The notes under the pieces were generated by a model. That model was given only the letters and a program-made list of their open reading frames with translations. It made no database searches and was not told where the DNA came from. Below are positions 1 through 11,800 of a DNA stretch of 64,000 bases, one piece after another. The stretch is taken from positions 4,436,001 through 4,500,000 of the forward strand of contig OX104112.1 in the NCBI GenBank assembly GCA_944474755.1, written 5' to 3'. The position numbers and the translations under genes were made by a program. Within the stretch, counting starts at the first letter, position 1. Each line of letters opens with the position of its first letter. Origin of the DNA: Limnoperna fortunei. Its lineage: Eukaryota > Mollusca > Bivalvia > Mytilida > Modiolidae.

Positions 1-510
1 ATGGTTATAATAGGGCTAGAGTTAATGCAGGGTTAGGGTTGGGGTAAGAGTGAGGTATGGTTATAATAGGGTAAGAGTTAATGCAGGGTTAGGGTTGGGG
101 TAAGAGTGAGGTATGGTTATAATAGGGTTAGAGTTAATGTAGGGTTAGGGTTCGGGTAAGAGTGAGGTATGGTTATAATAGGGTTAGAGTTAATGCAGGG
201 TTAGGGTTGTGGTAAGAGTGAGGTATGGTTATAATAGGGTAAGAGTTAATGCAGGGTTAGGGTTGTGGTAAGAGTGAGGTATGGTTATAATAGGGTAAGA
301 GTTAATGCAGGGTTAGGGTTGTGGTAAGAGTGAGGTATGGTTATAATAGGGTAAGAGTTAATGCAGGGTTAGGGTTGTGGTAAGAGTGATGGATGGTTAT
401 AATAGGGTAAGAGTTAATGCAGGGTTAGGGTTGGGGTAAGAGTGAGGTATGGTTATAATAGGGTTAGAGTTAAAGTAGGGTTAGGGTTGGGGTAAGAGTG
501 AGGTATGGTT
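1..510. repeat. 56-bp satellite with telomere-like GGGTTAGGG core
   Basis: About nine head-to-tail copies of a 56-bp unit built on atggttataatagggt, agagttaatgcagggttagg and gttggggtaagagtgaggt. Copies differ by a few bases (g/t in the ggggt/gtggt part, one gtgatgg variant). Each unit contains GGGTTAGGGTT, like the animal telomere repeat, but diluted by other sequence, so this is an interstitial satellite and not a telomere. The array is cut by the window start. Confidence 0.9.
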
Positions 511-703
511 ATGCTTCCTGTATGTGTTGTTTGAGTCTGTCTTGTCTTTATTACTTTCTGCCATGTCCTGTATGTTCTTATGTATGCTCCTGTTTGTGTT
601 GTTTGAGTCTGTATTGTCCTCTCTGTGTACATATTTTCAGTCTGGGTCTGGCTTATTCACATGTTGTTATTATCTTTATGTCAATGTATGTCTGTTTAAA
701 TCT

Positions 704-1606
704 GGTTCAGTATCACAAGTTGTACGTCCTAAGCGACTTTCAGACCTGTCGCACAACTACTTCCTGTTTGCGACTGGGCCAATATGAAAATGTGTTAACA
801 TGAGTATGAAAATTTCCGTCAAGCTTTTCTCAGAAACCGTACATCAGAACAATTTGAAATTTGGCAGGGTGGTTCAGTATCACAAGTTGTACGTCCTAAG
901 CGACTTTCAGACCTGTCGGACAACTACTTCCTGTTTGCGACTGGGCCGATATGAAAATGTGTTAACATGAGTATGAAAATTTCCGTCAAGCTTTTCTCAG
1001 AAACCGTACATCAGAACAATTTGAAATTTGGCAGGGTGGTTCAGTATCACAAGTTGTACGTCCTAAGCAACTTTCAGACCTGTCGGACAACTACTTCCTG
1101 TTTGCGACTGGGCCGATATGAAAATGTGTTAACACGAGTATGAAAATTTCCGTCAAGCTTTTCTCAGAAACCGTACATCAGCACAATTTGAAATTTGGCA
1201 GGGTGGTTCAGTATCACAAGTTGTACGTCCTAAGCGACTTTCAGACCTGTCAGACAACTACTTCCTGTTTGCGACTGGGCCGATATGAAAATGTGTTAAC
1301 ATGAGTATGAAAATTTCCGTCAAGCTTTTCTCAGAAACCGTACATCAGAACAATTTGAAATTTGGCAGGGTGGTTCAGTATCACAAGTTGTACGTCCTGA
1401 GCAACTTTCAGACCTTTCGGACAACTACTTCCTGTTTGCGACTGGGCCGATATGAAAATGTGTTAACATGAGTATGAAAATTTCCGTCAAGCTTTTCTCA
1501 GAAACCGTACATCAGCACAATTTGAAATTTGGCAGAGTGGTTCAGTATCACAAGTTGTACGTCCTAAGTGACTTTCAGACCTGTCGGACAACTACTTCCT
1601 GTTTGG
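704..1606. repeat. 167-bp tandem satellite, about 5.4 copies
   Basis: Copies begin with ggttcagtatcacaagttgt at 704, 871, 1038, 1205, 1372 and 1539, an exact 167-bp spacing. Copies are nearly identical, which points to recent amplification. The last one stops at about 1606 after the 'acttcctgtttg' part. Open frames running through it are repeat artefacts. Confidence 0.93.
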
Positions 1607-1649
1607 GACTTCATTTAGCGGGGGCATCCGTGTCCCATGGACACACTCT

Positions 1650-2700
1650 TCAATTTTGTCTGTCTGTTCTTGCCTGTCTTGTCTGTTGTTTGCCTGTCTT
1701 GCCTGTCTGTTCTTTTCCTATCTTGTCTGTCTGTTTTTTGCCTGTCTTGCCTGTCTGTTCTTTTCCTGTCTTGTCTGTCTGTTCTTTTCATGTCTTGTCT
1801 GTCTGTTCTTTTCCTATCTTGTCTGTCTGTTTTTTGCCTGTCTTGCCTGTCTGTTCTTTCGGGTCTTGTCTGTCTGTTCTTTTCCTGTCTTGTCTGTCTG
1901 TTCTTTTCATGTCTTGTCTGTCTGTTCTTTTCCTGTGTTGTCTGTCTGTTCATTGCCTGTCTTGCCTGTTCTTTTCTTTGCCTGTCTTGTTTGTCTGTCA
2001 CTATGCCTGTCTTGTCTGTCTTTTTTTTTGTCTTGTCTGTCTGTTCTTTTCCTGTCTTGTCTGTTCTTTTCTTTGCCAGTCTTGTTTGTCTGTCAAGATG
2101 CCTGTCTTGTCTGTCTGTTCTTTGTCTGTCTTGTCTGTCTGTTCTTTGCCTGTCTTGTCTGTCTGTTCTTTTTCATATCTTGTCTGTCTGTTCTTTGCCT
2201 GTCTTTTGCTTCATGCTGTATCAATAGTTTGTCTGTATCTGTAATGTCCATGTATCTGTCTGACTGTATTGTCAATCTGCCTGTCATTCTATTTGAAGTC
2301 CTGTATGTCTGCCCTCTTTCTTGTCTAGGTGGGTCCGTTTGTCTGTATATGTGTATTGTCTGCCTGTTTTTCCATCTGTCTGTCTGTCTATACGTTTGGC
2401 TGCTGTATGTCTGCCCTTTTTGTTGTCTCTCTGTAAGTATGTCTGTACATGTAATGTCTGTGTACCTGTCTGCCTGTTTGTCCATCTGTCTGTCTGTCTA
2501 TACGTTTGGCTGCTGTATGTCTGCCCTTTTTGTTGTCTCTCTGCAAGTATGTCTGTACATGTAATGTCTGTTTTAATTTTCTGTCCGCCTGTTTTGTCCA
2601 TCTGTTTGTCTGTCTACATGTTGGACTATTGTATGTATGCCCTCTTTCTTATCTCTTTATAAGTATGTTTGTACATGTGATGTCTGGTTATCTGTCTGCT
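1650..2700. repeat. CTGT-rich low-complexity / minisatellite block
   Basis: Degenerate repetition of tgtctgtctgttcttttcc and tgcctgtcttg units changes gradually into CTGT/ATGT variants. A longer duplicated unit around tctgtctatacgtttggctg appears at about 2380 and 2500. Open frames on both strands (200-300 codons) consist only of C/L/S/V/F or R/Q/T/D residues and are not genes. Confidence 0.88.
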
Positions 2701-2709
2701 AATAGGTCT

Positions 2710-3950
2710 TGATTAGACGAAACTCGAGTCTGGCATAGTAAATTGTACTTTAAGTGTCTTCTGGAAGTGACAAGTCTTTAATGTTGAAACAATTTAAAAC
2801 AAATATTGCAGTAGTAAATATAAACTAGTATGTTTTTTTTTAATATGTCCCTACGTTTATGTCACACAAGGCATAAAATGATCATTCCATGTTTGATTTG
2901 TACATTTGTTGTAGAAATGTATAGAACAAGAACTAGAACAAGGTAAGATGAATACAGTTTACTAGTATACATTGTGTTTATAATGACTCTGATGACCAAA
3001 CAATAAGTTGATTTGACAGAAATATTAGTATTAATGTTACTTTTCTTTTGTTTTAAAATAACTAAATGTATATAGCACAAAATACTTAGCTTTTCAAAGT
3101 TCCATATTTCGCAGAATGTTATGTAGCCTACAGACATATATTTAAGTCATAAGAAGCTTATCATCTTACATTTTTTGGAATACAAAATCTTTTACGAAAT
3201 GTACAGTTTGTTAATGATTTGCATTTTAAGACTTATAAATAAAAATAACTTTTTAAAGTATGTCAGAATTAAAAAAAATGGCTTGCAATAATTTGTAACA
3301 TTTTTTCAGCCCCTACCAGCTTTAATTTGCATAAGGGGACTATACTAGTAGGTATGCACTATGTCGGTCTGTCAGTCCCTCAGTCCGTCATGCATGTGTT
3401 CCGTACTTTGTTCTAAAATAAAATATATTGAGCTAATATTTATGATGCGAGTCAACCATGAAGAGTTACATGTCAAGTTCAGTAATAATTTTTGAAGAAA
3501 TTATGGCCCTTGGACTTAAACAAATTATTTGCCGGTCGGTTTTTTTTATACCAAGTAATGACCCTAGTGCCTGCCCATACTGTAATATCCACAATTGGTT
3601 TAGGAAGATGACTTCACATCTTCGTGAAACTTGGAACACGTTTAAATATGAGGTGATCTCTTTACAATCTCTCTAGGACTTTGCTAAATATTTCACGCTT
3701 GAGTCAGCTTAAAAATGGGTGTTTACAATATGTGCCTTCGGGACATTAGTGATGCCAAATTATTGTTTGATGCTGCATCAAATTTATGCATTTACAATTT
3801 GTGATTATTTAAGTTAATGATCCAAAGTTTGTCATCACACTTTGCTTCCGTCGGTGTCTTTGGAATCTACATATCAATACATGTACTCTGAAATCAAGTG
3901 GGTCACATTTTGGGGGTTTGGATGCCACTGATGAAGTCTCGATTAGTGAA
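2710..3950. other. Intergenic, no gene recognised; dispersed repeat relic
   Basis: AT-rich sequence with no convincing coding segment. Around 3300-3700 there is a relic of a dispersed repeat ('ggtctgtcagtccctcagtc' then 'gaaattatggcccttgg'). Related wording recurs near 9600-9810 ('gacgaaattatggcccttga'), so the 72-codon frame at 3458-3676 is taken as repeat-derived. Confidence 0.5.
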
Positions 3951-6340
3951 GGACACTGATAGTCTTGATAAGTTAATTACACTGATTTTGATTAGTGAAC
4001 AATACTGATGGGGTCTTGATTAGTGAACAATACTAATGGAGTATTGATTAGTGAACTACAGACATGACAGATGGAGTCTTGATAGTGATCAACACTGATG
4101 GAGTCTTGATAGTGATCAACACTGAAGGAGTCTTGATAAGTGATCAACACTGAAGGAGTGTTGATAAGTTAACGACACTGATGGAGTGTTGATAAGTTAA
4201 CGACACTGATAGAGTGTTGATAAGTTAACGACACTGATGGAGTGTTGATAAGTGAACGACACTGATGGAGTCTTGATTAGTGAACAATACTGATGGAGTC
4301 TTGATTAGTGAGCGACACTGATGGAGTCTTGATAGTGATCAACACTGAAGGAGTCTTGATATGTGATCAACACTGAAGGAGTGTTGATAAGTTAACGACA
4401 CTGATGGAGTGTTGATAAGTGAACAATACTGATGGAGTCTTGATTAGTGAGCGACACTGATGGAGTCTTGATAGTGATCAACACTGAAGGAGTCTTGATA
4501 AGTGATAAACACTGAAGGAGTGTTGATAAGTTAACGACACTGATGGAGTCTTGATAAGTGAACAATACTGATGGAGTCTTGATTAGTGAGCGACACTGAT
4601 GGAGTCTTGATAGTGATCAACACTGATGGAGTCTTGATAGTGATCAACACTGAAGGAGTCTTGATAAGTGATCAACACTGAAGGAGTGTTGATAATTTAA
4701 CGACACTGATGGAGTGTTGATAAGTTAACGACACTGATTGAGTGTTGATAAGTTAACAACACTGATGGAGTGTTGATAAGTTAACGACACTGATGGAGTG
4801 TTGATAAGTTAACGACACTGATGGAGTGTTGATAAGTTAACAACACTGATGGAGTGTTGATAAGTTAACGACACTGATGGAGTGTTGATAAGTTAACGAC
4901 ACTGATGGAGTGTTGATAAGTTAACAACACTGATGGAGTGTTGATAAGTTAACGACACTGATGGAGTGTTGATAAGTTAACGACACTGATGGAGTGTTGA
5001 TAAGTTAACGACACTGATGGAGTGTTGATAAGTTAACGACACTGATGGAGTGTTGATAAGTTAACAACACTGATGGAGTGTTGATAAGTTAACGACACTG
5101 ATGGAGTGTTGATAAGTTAACGACACTGATGGAGTGTTGATAAGTTAACGACACTGATGGAGTGTTGATAAGTTAACGACACTGATGGAGTGTTGATAAG
5201 TTAACAACACTGATGGAGTGTTGATAAGTTAACGACACTGATGGAGTCTTGATAAGTGAACGACACTGATGGAGTGTTGATAAGTGAACGACACTGATGG
5301 AGTGTTGATAAGTTAACAACACTGATGGAGTGTTGATAAGTTAACAACACTGATGGAGTGTTGATAAGTTAACGACACTGATGGAGTGTTGATAAGTTAA
5401 CGACACTGATGGAGTCTTGATAAGTGAACGACACTGGTTAAATCTTGATTGAGCTTTGATTAGTCAACGACTGTGGTGGAGTCTTGATTGGTGAACTGCA
5501 CTAATTGATTCATGATTTGTGAACAATACTGATGGAGTCTTGATTAGTGAACAATACTAATGGAGTCTTGATTTGTGAACTACAGATATGACAGATGGAG
5601 TCTCGATAGTGATCAACGACGATGGATTCTTGATAAGTGAATAACACTTTTGGAGTCTTGATTAGTGAAGGACACTAATCATGCTAATGGAGTCTTGATT
5701 ATTGAACGACACTGATGGGGTCTTGATTAGTGAATGACCCTGATGGAGTCTTGATTAGTGAATTACACTAATAAAGTCTTAATTAGTGAATGACACTAGT
5801 TAAGTCTTGATTATTGAATGACAGTTATGGAGTCTTGATTAGTGAACGACACTAGTAAAGTCTTGATTAGTGAATGACAGTTATGGAGTCTTGATTAGTG
5901 AACGACACTGATGGAGTCTTGATAAGTGAATGACACTGATGGAGTCTTGATTATTGAAGTACACTGATGGAGTCTTGATTAGTGAACGACGCTGATGGAG
6001 TCTTGATTAGTGAACGACAGTGGTGGAGTCTTGATTAGTGAAGGACACTGATGGAGTCTTGATTAGTGAACCACACTGATAGAGTCTTGATTATTGAATG
6101 ACAGTGATGGAGTCTTGATTAGTGAACGACAATGATGGAGTCTTGGTTAGTGAATGACAATGATGGAGTCTTGATTAGTGAACCACACCGATTGATTCTT
6201 GCTTAGTGAATGACAATAATGATCAGTTTTGATTAGTGAATGACAATGATGGGCATGATTGAGTGTTGATTAATGAACAACATTGGTGGAGCCTTGATTA
6301 GTTAATGACACTGATGGATTCTTGATTTAAAAGGAGTTGA
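3950..6340. repeat. 28-bp minisatellite (first array)
   Basis: Dozens of copies of a 28-bp unit, aacgacactgatggagtgtt plus gataagtt. The centre (4680-5420) is almost homogeneous. The flanks, especially 5430-6340, are diverged and use the variant tcttgattagtgaac. Variant units with 'aacaac' recur at regular multiples of 28 in the core, showing higher-order structure. Confidence 0.93.
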
Positions 6341-7844
6341 TTTGTTAACATTAATATATGTTATGACATTTTATTTACAAAGGCTTTTTCTAAAAAAACT
6401 GGTTAATCAGTTAAAAAAACTTTTTTTATAGCAGTATTCATTGGACGGTCTTCTATAAAGGTCATGTTTTTGTTAATCTGTCACTGTTGTAATGCCATCT
6501 GCATTATATATATAAATCATCTGAGCGGTACAGGCTCTTCAGAGCCATTGATTGAGCAAATAAAATTACTGTCTGATGTTTATGATACACAAGTTCAGCT
6601 TTTCTAAAAGCTAACCGTCTCTTAGCTGCATTACAAATTTTAAGTTAACGACACTTATGGAATCTTGATTAGTGAACGACACTGGTTAAATCTTGATTGA
6701 GCTTTGATTAGTCAACGACTGTGGTGGAGTCTTGATTGGTGAACTGCACTCATTGATTCATGATTTGTGAACAATACTGATGGAGTCTTGATACGTGAAC
6801 AATACTAATGGAGTCTTGATTTGTGAACTACAGATATGACAGATGGGGTCTCGATAGTGATCAACGACGATGGATTCTTGATAAGTGAATAACACTTTTG
6901 GAGTCTTGATTAGTGAAGGACACTAATTATGCTAATGGAGTCTTGATTATTGAACGACACTGATGGAGTCTTGATTAGTGAATGACACTGATGGAGTCTT
7001 GATTAGTGAATTACACTAATAAAGTCTTAATTAGTGAATGACACTAGTTAAGTCTTGATTATTGAATGACAGTTATTGAGTCTTGATTAGTGAACGACAC
7101 TAGTTAAGTCTTGATTAGTGAATTACAGTTATGGAGTCTTGATTAGTGAACGACAGTGGTGGAGTCTTGATAAGTGAACCACACTGATAGAGTCTTGATT
7201 AGTGAACCACACTGATAGAGTCTTGATTATTGAATGACAGTGATGGAGTCTTGATTAGTGAACGACAATGATGGAGTCTTGGTTAGTGAATGACAATGAT
7301 GGAGTCTTGATTAGTGAACCACACCGATTGATTCTTGCTTAGTGAATGACAATAATGATCAGTTTTGATTAGTGAATGGCAATGATGGGCATGATTGAGT
7401 GTTGATTAATGAACAACATTGGTGGAGCCTTGATTAGTTAATGACACTGATGGATTCTTGATTTAAAAGGAGTTGATTTGTTAACATTAATATATGTTAT
7501 GACATTTTATTTACAAAGGCTTTTTCTAAAAAACTGGTTAATCAGTTAAAAAATTTTTTTTTATAGCAGTATTCATTGGTTAAAAAATTTTTTTTTATAG
7601 CAGTATTCATTGGACGGTCTTCTATAAAGGTCATGTTTTTGTTAATCTGAACGTCAAAATGGCCACCACAGGACTTAATTTAACACTGTTGTAATGCCAT
7701 CTGCATTATATATCTAAATCATCTGAGCGGTACAGGCTCTTTAGAGCCATTGATTGAGCAAATAAAATTACAGTTTGATGTTTATGATACACAAGTTCAG
7801 CTTTTCTAAAAGCTAACCGTCTCTTAGCTGCATTACAAATTTTA
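5433..7844. repeat. Tandem segmental duplication, about 1.2-kb unit
   Basis: 5433-6642 and 6681-7844 are the same sequence: diverged 28-bp units, then the unique tail around 'aaaggagttgatttgttaac', then the first ~55 bases of the element that continues intact only after the second copy (7791 onward). The second copy has an extra internal duplication near 7560-7600 and an insertion near 7650 ('aatggccaccacaggactta'). Confidence 0.85.
6640..7465. repeat. 28-bp minisatellite (second array, duplicated segment)
   Basis: Continuation of the same 28-bp family. It aligns unit by unit with 5433-6340 at an offset of about 1248 bp, including idiosyncratic variants such as 'gattgagctttgattagtca', so it is a segmental copy and not an independent expansion. 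Confidence 0.88.
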
Positions 7845-8592
7845 TGGATTTATTAAAGGATCTGTTTTTTTGTAATTTATATGTAGGATAGGTAAACAGT
7901 GTACATGTACCTTGTAAGGACGTTGTTTACGCTCAACTATTATTCAATGGTGCTTGAGAGTTTAAATGCCTATCGTCACTTCACACGTGCTTTAAAAAAA
8001 ATGAATTCAACAAAAGTTGACTCACTAAACAAATGTTTAAAATGAGTGGTAAAAATATGTTTTGTTAAATTTGCATCAATATCAGAACGAAAATAAAGAT
8101 ACAGAACATATAATTTTGTCATAACCCAAACTGCTTTAAAAAGTAGGCAGATTTTGTACAATGTGTACCTTTTATTTGTTCACTGACTAATGCATTGAAT
8201 GAAATAGAAGTCAATATGTGGAACATAACATTACTACACTAAAATACTGATTTACGAAAATAAAGATATATAGTAGAACATATAATTTTTTCCAGCTTAA
8301 AGTAGGGAGATTTTGGTACAATGTTTACCTTATAATTGTTCACTGACCAATGCATTGAATGAAATAGAAGTCAATATGTGGAACGTAACATTACTACACT
8401 AAAATACTGATTACAACCCCAATTCAACCTAAGAATATATCGAAATTTCAGTACACATAGTAGTGCAATCCTGACGTAAACCAATGAAACGACAAAAATA
8501 TTTATAGATTTAGTAAACCACCCAATCAAGTAATAGAGAGCCCTTTACTCAGAAGACTGATCGTCATTTGACTATGTGTACCGTCTCCCATG
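7791..8592 (-). mobile_element. Non-autonomous element, family A, copy 1 (about 800 bp)
   Basis: Reverse-complement paralogue of the element at 19154-19977. It starts acaagttcagcttttct, contains an internal ~170-bp tandem duplication ('gaaatagaagtcaatatgtg' at about 8208 and 8366) and ends at taccgtctcccatg. In the other copy this end is a full 24-bp palindrome; here only half remains. No transposase frame. It abuts the splice acceptor of the P-loop exon. Superfamily not established; a short hairpin near one end and insertion without clear target duplication would fit a Helitron-like element. Confidence 0.7.
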
Positions 8593-8872
8593 TTAAAAAT
8601 CATTTACCTAATTGTAGCAATGAAAGAGTTGAGAGGTCTTGGGATGGAAACAGTTGAAGAATTCCAGGACATTATAAAGGATGGATGTTATAAATGCTTT
8701 TGGAATAGGATTTACCTGGTTGGTCCATACGCTGTTGGAAAAAGCACACTTGCAAGAATCCTTGTTGGAGAACCAATACCTACTGAACGGGAATCAACTG
8801 ACGGAATTTGGATTTATATGGGAAGAGCTGGTATGGAAGTCGAGCAACAGAAATGGAAATTTTTCCCTAAAG
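8590..8872 (+). CDS. Roco gene exon 1 seen: P-loop (G1) of ROC domain
   Basis: Encodes a short helical lead (EFQDIIKDGCYKCFWNRIYL) followed by VGPYAVGKSTLARILVGE, a perfect Walker A, and ESTDGIWIYMGRAGMEVE, typical of molluscan Roco proteins. It ends at AAG|gtagtc. The start is uncertain: an in-frame ATG at 8590 lies at the edge of a mobile element, while an acceptor (attgtag) at 8611-8617 would start the exon at 8618 with an ATG at 8620. Phase 1 at the 3' end matches the next exon and restores glycine across the junction. Confidence 0.8.
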
Positions 8873-11800
8873 GTAGTCTGTAGACATATTATAATCGACA
8901 TAACATATCAAAATATAATTTTGCATTTGATTGTTAGCTACTTCAGTGATACAACATCTAAGAATGAATTCATTGAAGAGAAAAATTATGTCTTGTGTTA
9001 GATTTGTTAATATACATTATATATGTTATGTTTTTGGATAGATCACTCTACAGGCTATTGGCATTCCCTCGGAAACAAATTGTGCTCATCTCCCCCACTT
9101 ACTTTTTGTACTCGCATGAATTAAGTTCATCGGAGGTCTATTTAAGAAATAAAATAAAAGAAGTTCGCTCATACTTTTAATTTAACTTTTCACTATATCG
9201 ACACATGATAGCGGATGTCTTGTCACTAGTACCGTCATTTCATTGATCCTATAAGGCTTGAGATAAAGAACACTACCGATTCAAGGCATCCTCTTATCTA
9301 GGTCTTCTCATAATAGACAGCTGGGACCATACTCGAGGATTCCCATTGCTCGTCCCACATTGCATCCCAACGCGTCCCTGGTAGCAGATAGGGAAACCCT
9401 CTCGTTGGGGGTTGTCAGGTCATAATACGGAAAGCCTTGCTGCAGACCATAGTGGGTAACGTGTTTGGAGAGTGCCAAGTTCCTTGCACGATAAAGACCC
9501 CTTGTGTAGATTTCTAAAAAGAGTAGGCTCATTGTAGGTCTGTTACACAGGTTTTTTCCACTCATTTTTCTAAATGGTTGTAGATTTGGTATGAATGTAA
9601 ACCATTATGATTTACAGATAAAGTTGGATATTCATTCTGGTCAGAATAATTTTGACGAAATTATGGCCCTTGAATCTATTAAATGTCTTTTAAATAACGT
9701 TTTCCTGACAATTTGTCTAAAGGTTTTGATATGGAGCTGATATTTGGTGTAGTGTCAACCATCGTGAGTTGCAAATGAAGAATAAATTTTGATTTGATGA
9801 TTTTTGACGAAATTGTGACCATTAAACTTGCCACTAAGAGATTTAGTTTGGCATATACAGTATTACATTGCACTATGGATACATGTTTAACTGACAATGC
9901 ATTTGTTGTGCACAATGTTCATGTTTCGAAACAAACAGCTGGAATATTAAGTACTAAGTATATTTGCTTATTGTCCTATTTTACACCATATCACTTGGTA
10001 ATAATCGAGCCTCTGCCTCAGTACAGAAAAGTCTTTTCAAGTTACTTATACCATTTGTTTTGGGGTTACTTGCTGAAAATAAACTTTGTAGCTAAATGAG
10101 GCATTGTTATTACTTTGCTTCAAATATAAACATATCCTACTAGCAATATTGTTTGGTTGGTCCTCTTTAAAGTTTATGTTTTTTATACAAATTGGAAAAT
10201 CAACATTACCCCACCACCAGGGCTTATTTTAACATACATGTAGGCTAAGGACCGTATTGGGACAATTTTAAAAGGCTTTCTTCTCTGAAGCCGGTACCAA
10301 ATGAAACATAACACACTAGCAATATTTTTGGATTGTCCTCTATAAAGTTTTTTTTATGGAAAATGTATTACAGGTATTCATACATGTAGTATAGTATTCT
10401 ATAAATTGTATCTTTTTTATGCCAATCAGAAATTCAAAATGGCCTCCATGGCAGGACTTAGTTTAACATAGGACCATATTGGCAAAATTTGTAAAATGGC
10501 TTCCTCTCTAAAACAGGTAAACGAATTGAAAGTACATGTAGTAGCAATATTGCTTGGGTTGTCCTATATAAAATTTATGTTTTTATGCAAATGGAAAATT
10601 CAAAATGGCAGCCACAGCAGGACTTAATTTAACCTAGGACTTTAAACATGTTAAAGAAAAAAGGTTTAAGAGGCTTCTTTGAAACATGTTAACCAATTGA
10701 AACAAAACTTATCACCAGTTTTCATCAGATGCTTCTCTATAAGGCTCTTGTTTTCTATGCCAATTTGAAATTTAAAATGTCCCCCACAAGAAAACTTTTA
10801 AAAATTGTTAAAAAGGCTTCTCTGAAACATGTGAACCAATCAAAACACCAGTTATTAGAATATTTATGGGATAGTACTCAATAAATTATGTTATGTCAGT
10901 AACACAGTAAAAATGTTCTCCATATTCATTTAAACTAAGTATAACATGTATTTTTGTTTAAATCCATCTTTTCTGAAACTGCAAAACTGATTCAAGCTAT
11001 ATTGTACATGTATGTGAATGTTTATACGACGGTTCTCTTAAAAGTTTATGTTCGCTTATTCATTGAACCAGTTGAAACCACTGATTAAGATTCATTCGTT
11101 GGTCTCAACAAAAATAATGTTATTAAAGCCTGAAGAAAATTGAAAATTACAAGACTTAGTTAAAATAAGGGAAACGCCACCTTCATTGCCTATAAAATCA
11201 GTTGAGCGACACAGGCCTTTCAGAGCCTTTGTTTGTGTATTCTTATCAAAATGAGGTTATTATTAACACTCAAATTCTTTAATTGAATGATATCTGTACC
11301 ACTCTTTTCAAATGCAACTACATATTAAACTGAACTATCGGTAAATGTGTGATTTGTGTTTTTAGGTACTGCTATAAAAGAAATACTTGCAAGCCTTCTC
11401 ATGTCAGTTACAAATGATAATTCTCAAAATTTGACCCGAGACGATGTTATCAACCTGAACAAAGACACTCCCCACTTGGAAATGTCTACAGCTGGCAGAA
11501 ATCAAACAGAGATAGCTCTCCAGTCTGCAATGTCAACAATCGACAGCAGCCAAAAGGAAAAGTTAGAAGACACACCAGTAACGTACCAGTCTGCAGTGTC
11601 ACCAATGGATAGCAGCCAAAAGGAAAAGCTAGAAGACACACCAGAAACATACCAGTCTGCAATGTCACCAATGGATAGCAGCCAAAAGGAAAAGTTAGAA
11701 GACACACCAGTAACGTACCAGTCTGCAGTGTCACCAATGGATAGCAGCCAAAAGGAAAAGTTAGAAGACACACCAGTAACGTACCAGTCTGCAATGTCAC

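Noticed and set aside
1..510. True telomere
   Set aside because: TTAGGG occurs only once or so per 56-bp unit in a fixed longer context; not a run of hexamers.
498..2564. Several open frames of 100-300 codons in the first 2.6 kb, both strands
   Set aside because: They run through the 167-bp satellite and CTGT-rich repeat, and the peptides are low-complexity C/L/S/V or R/Q/T/D strings.
9308..9565. 85-codon minus-strand gene in a GC-richer island
   Set aside because: No recognisable motif, no splice context, and it lies inside the Roco intron; could be a repeat fragment.
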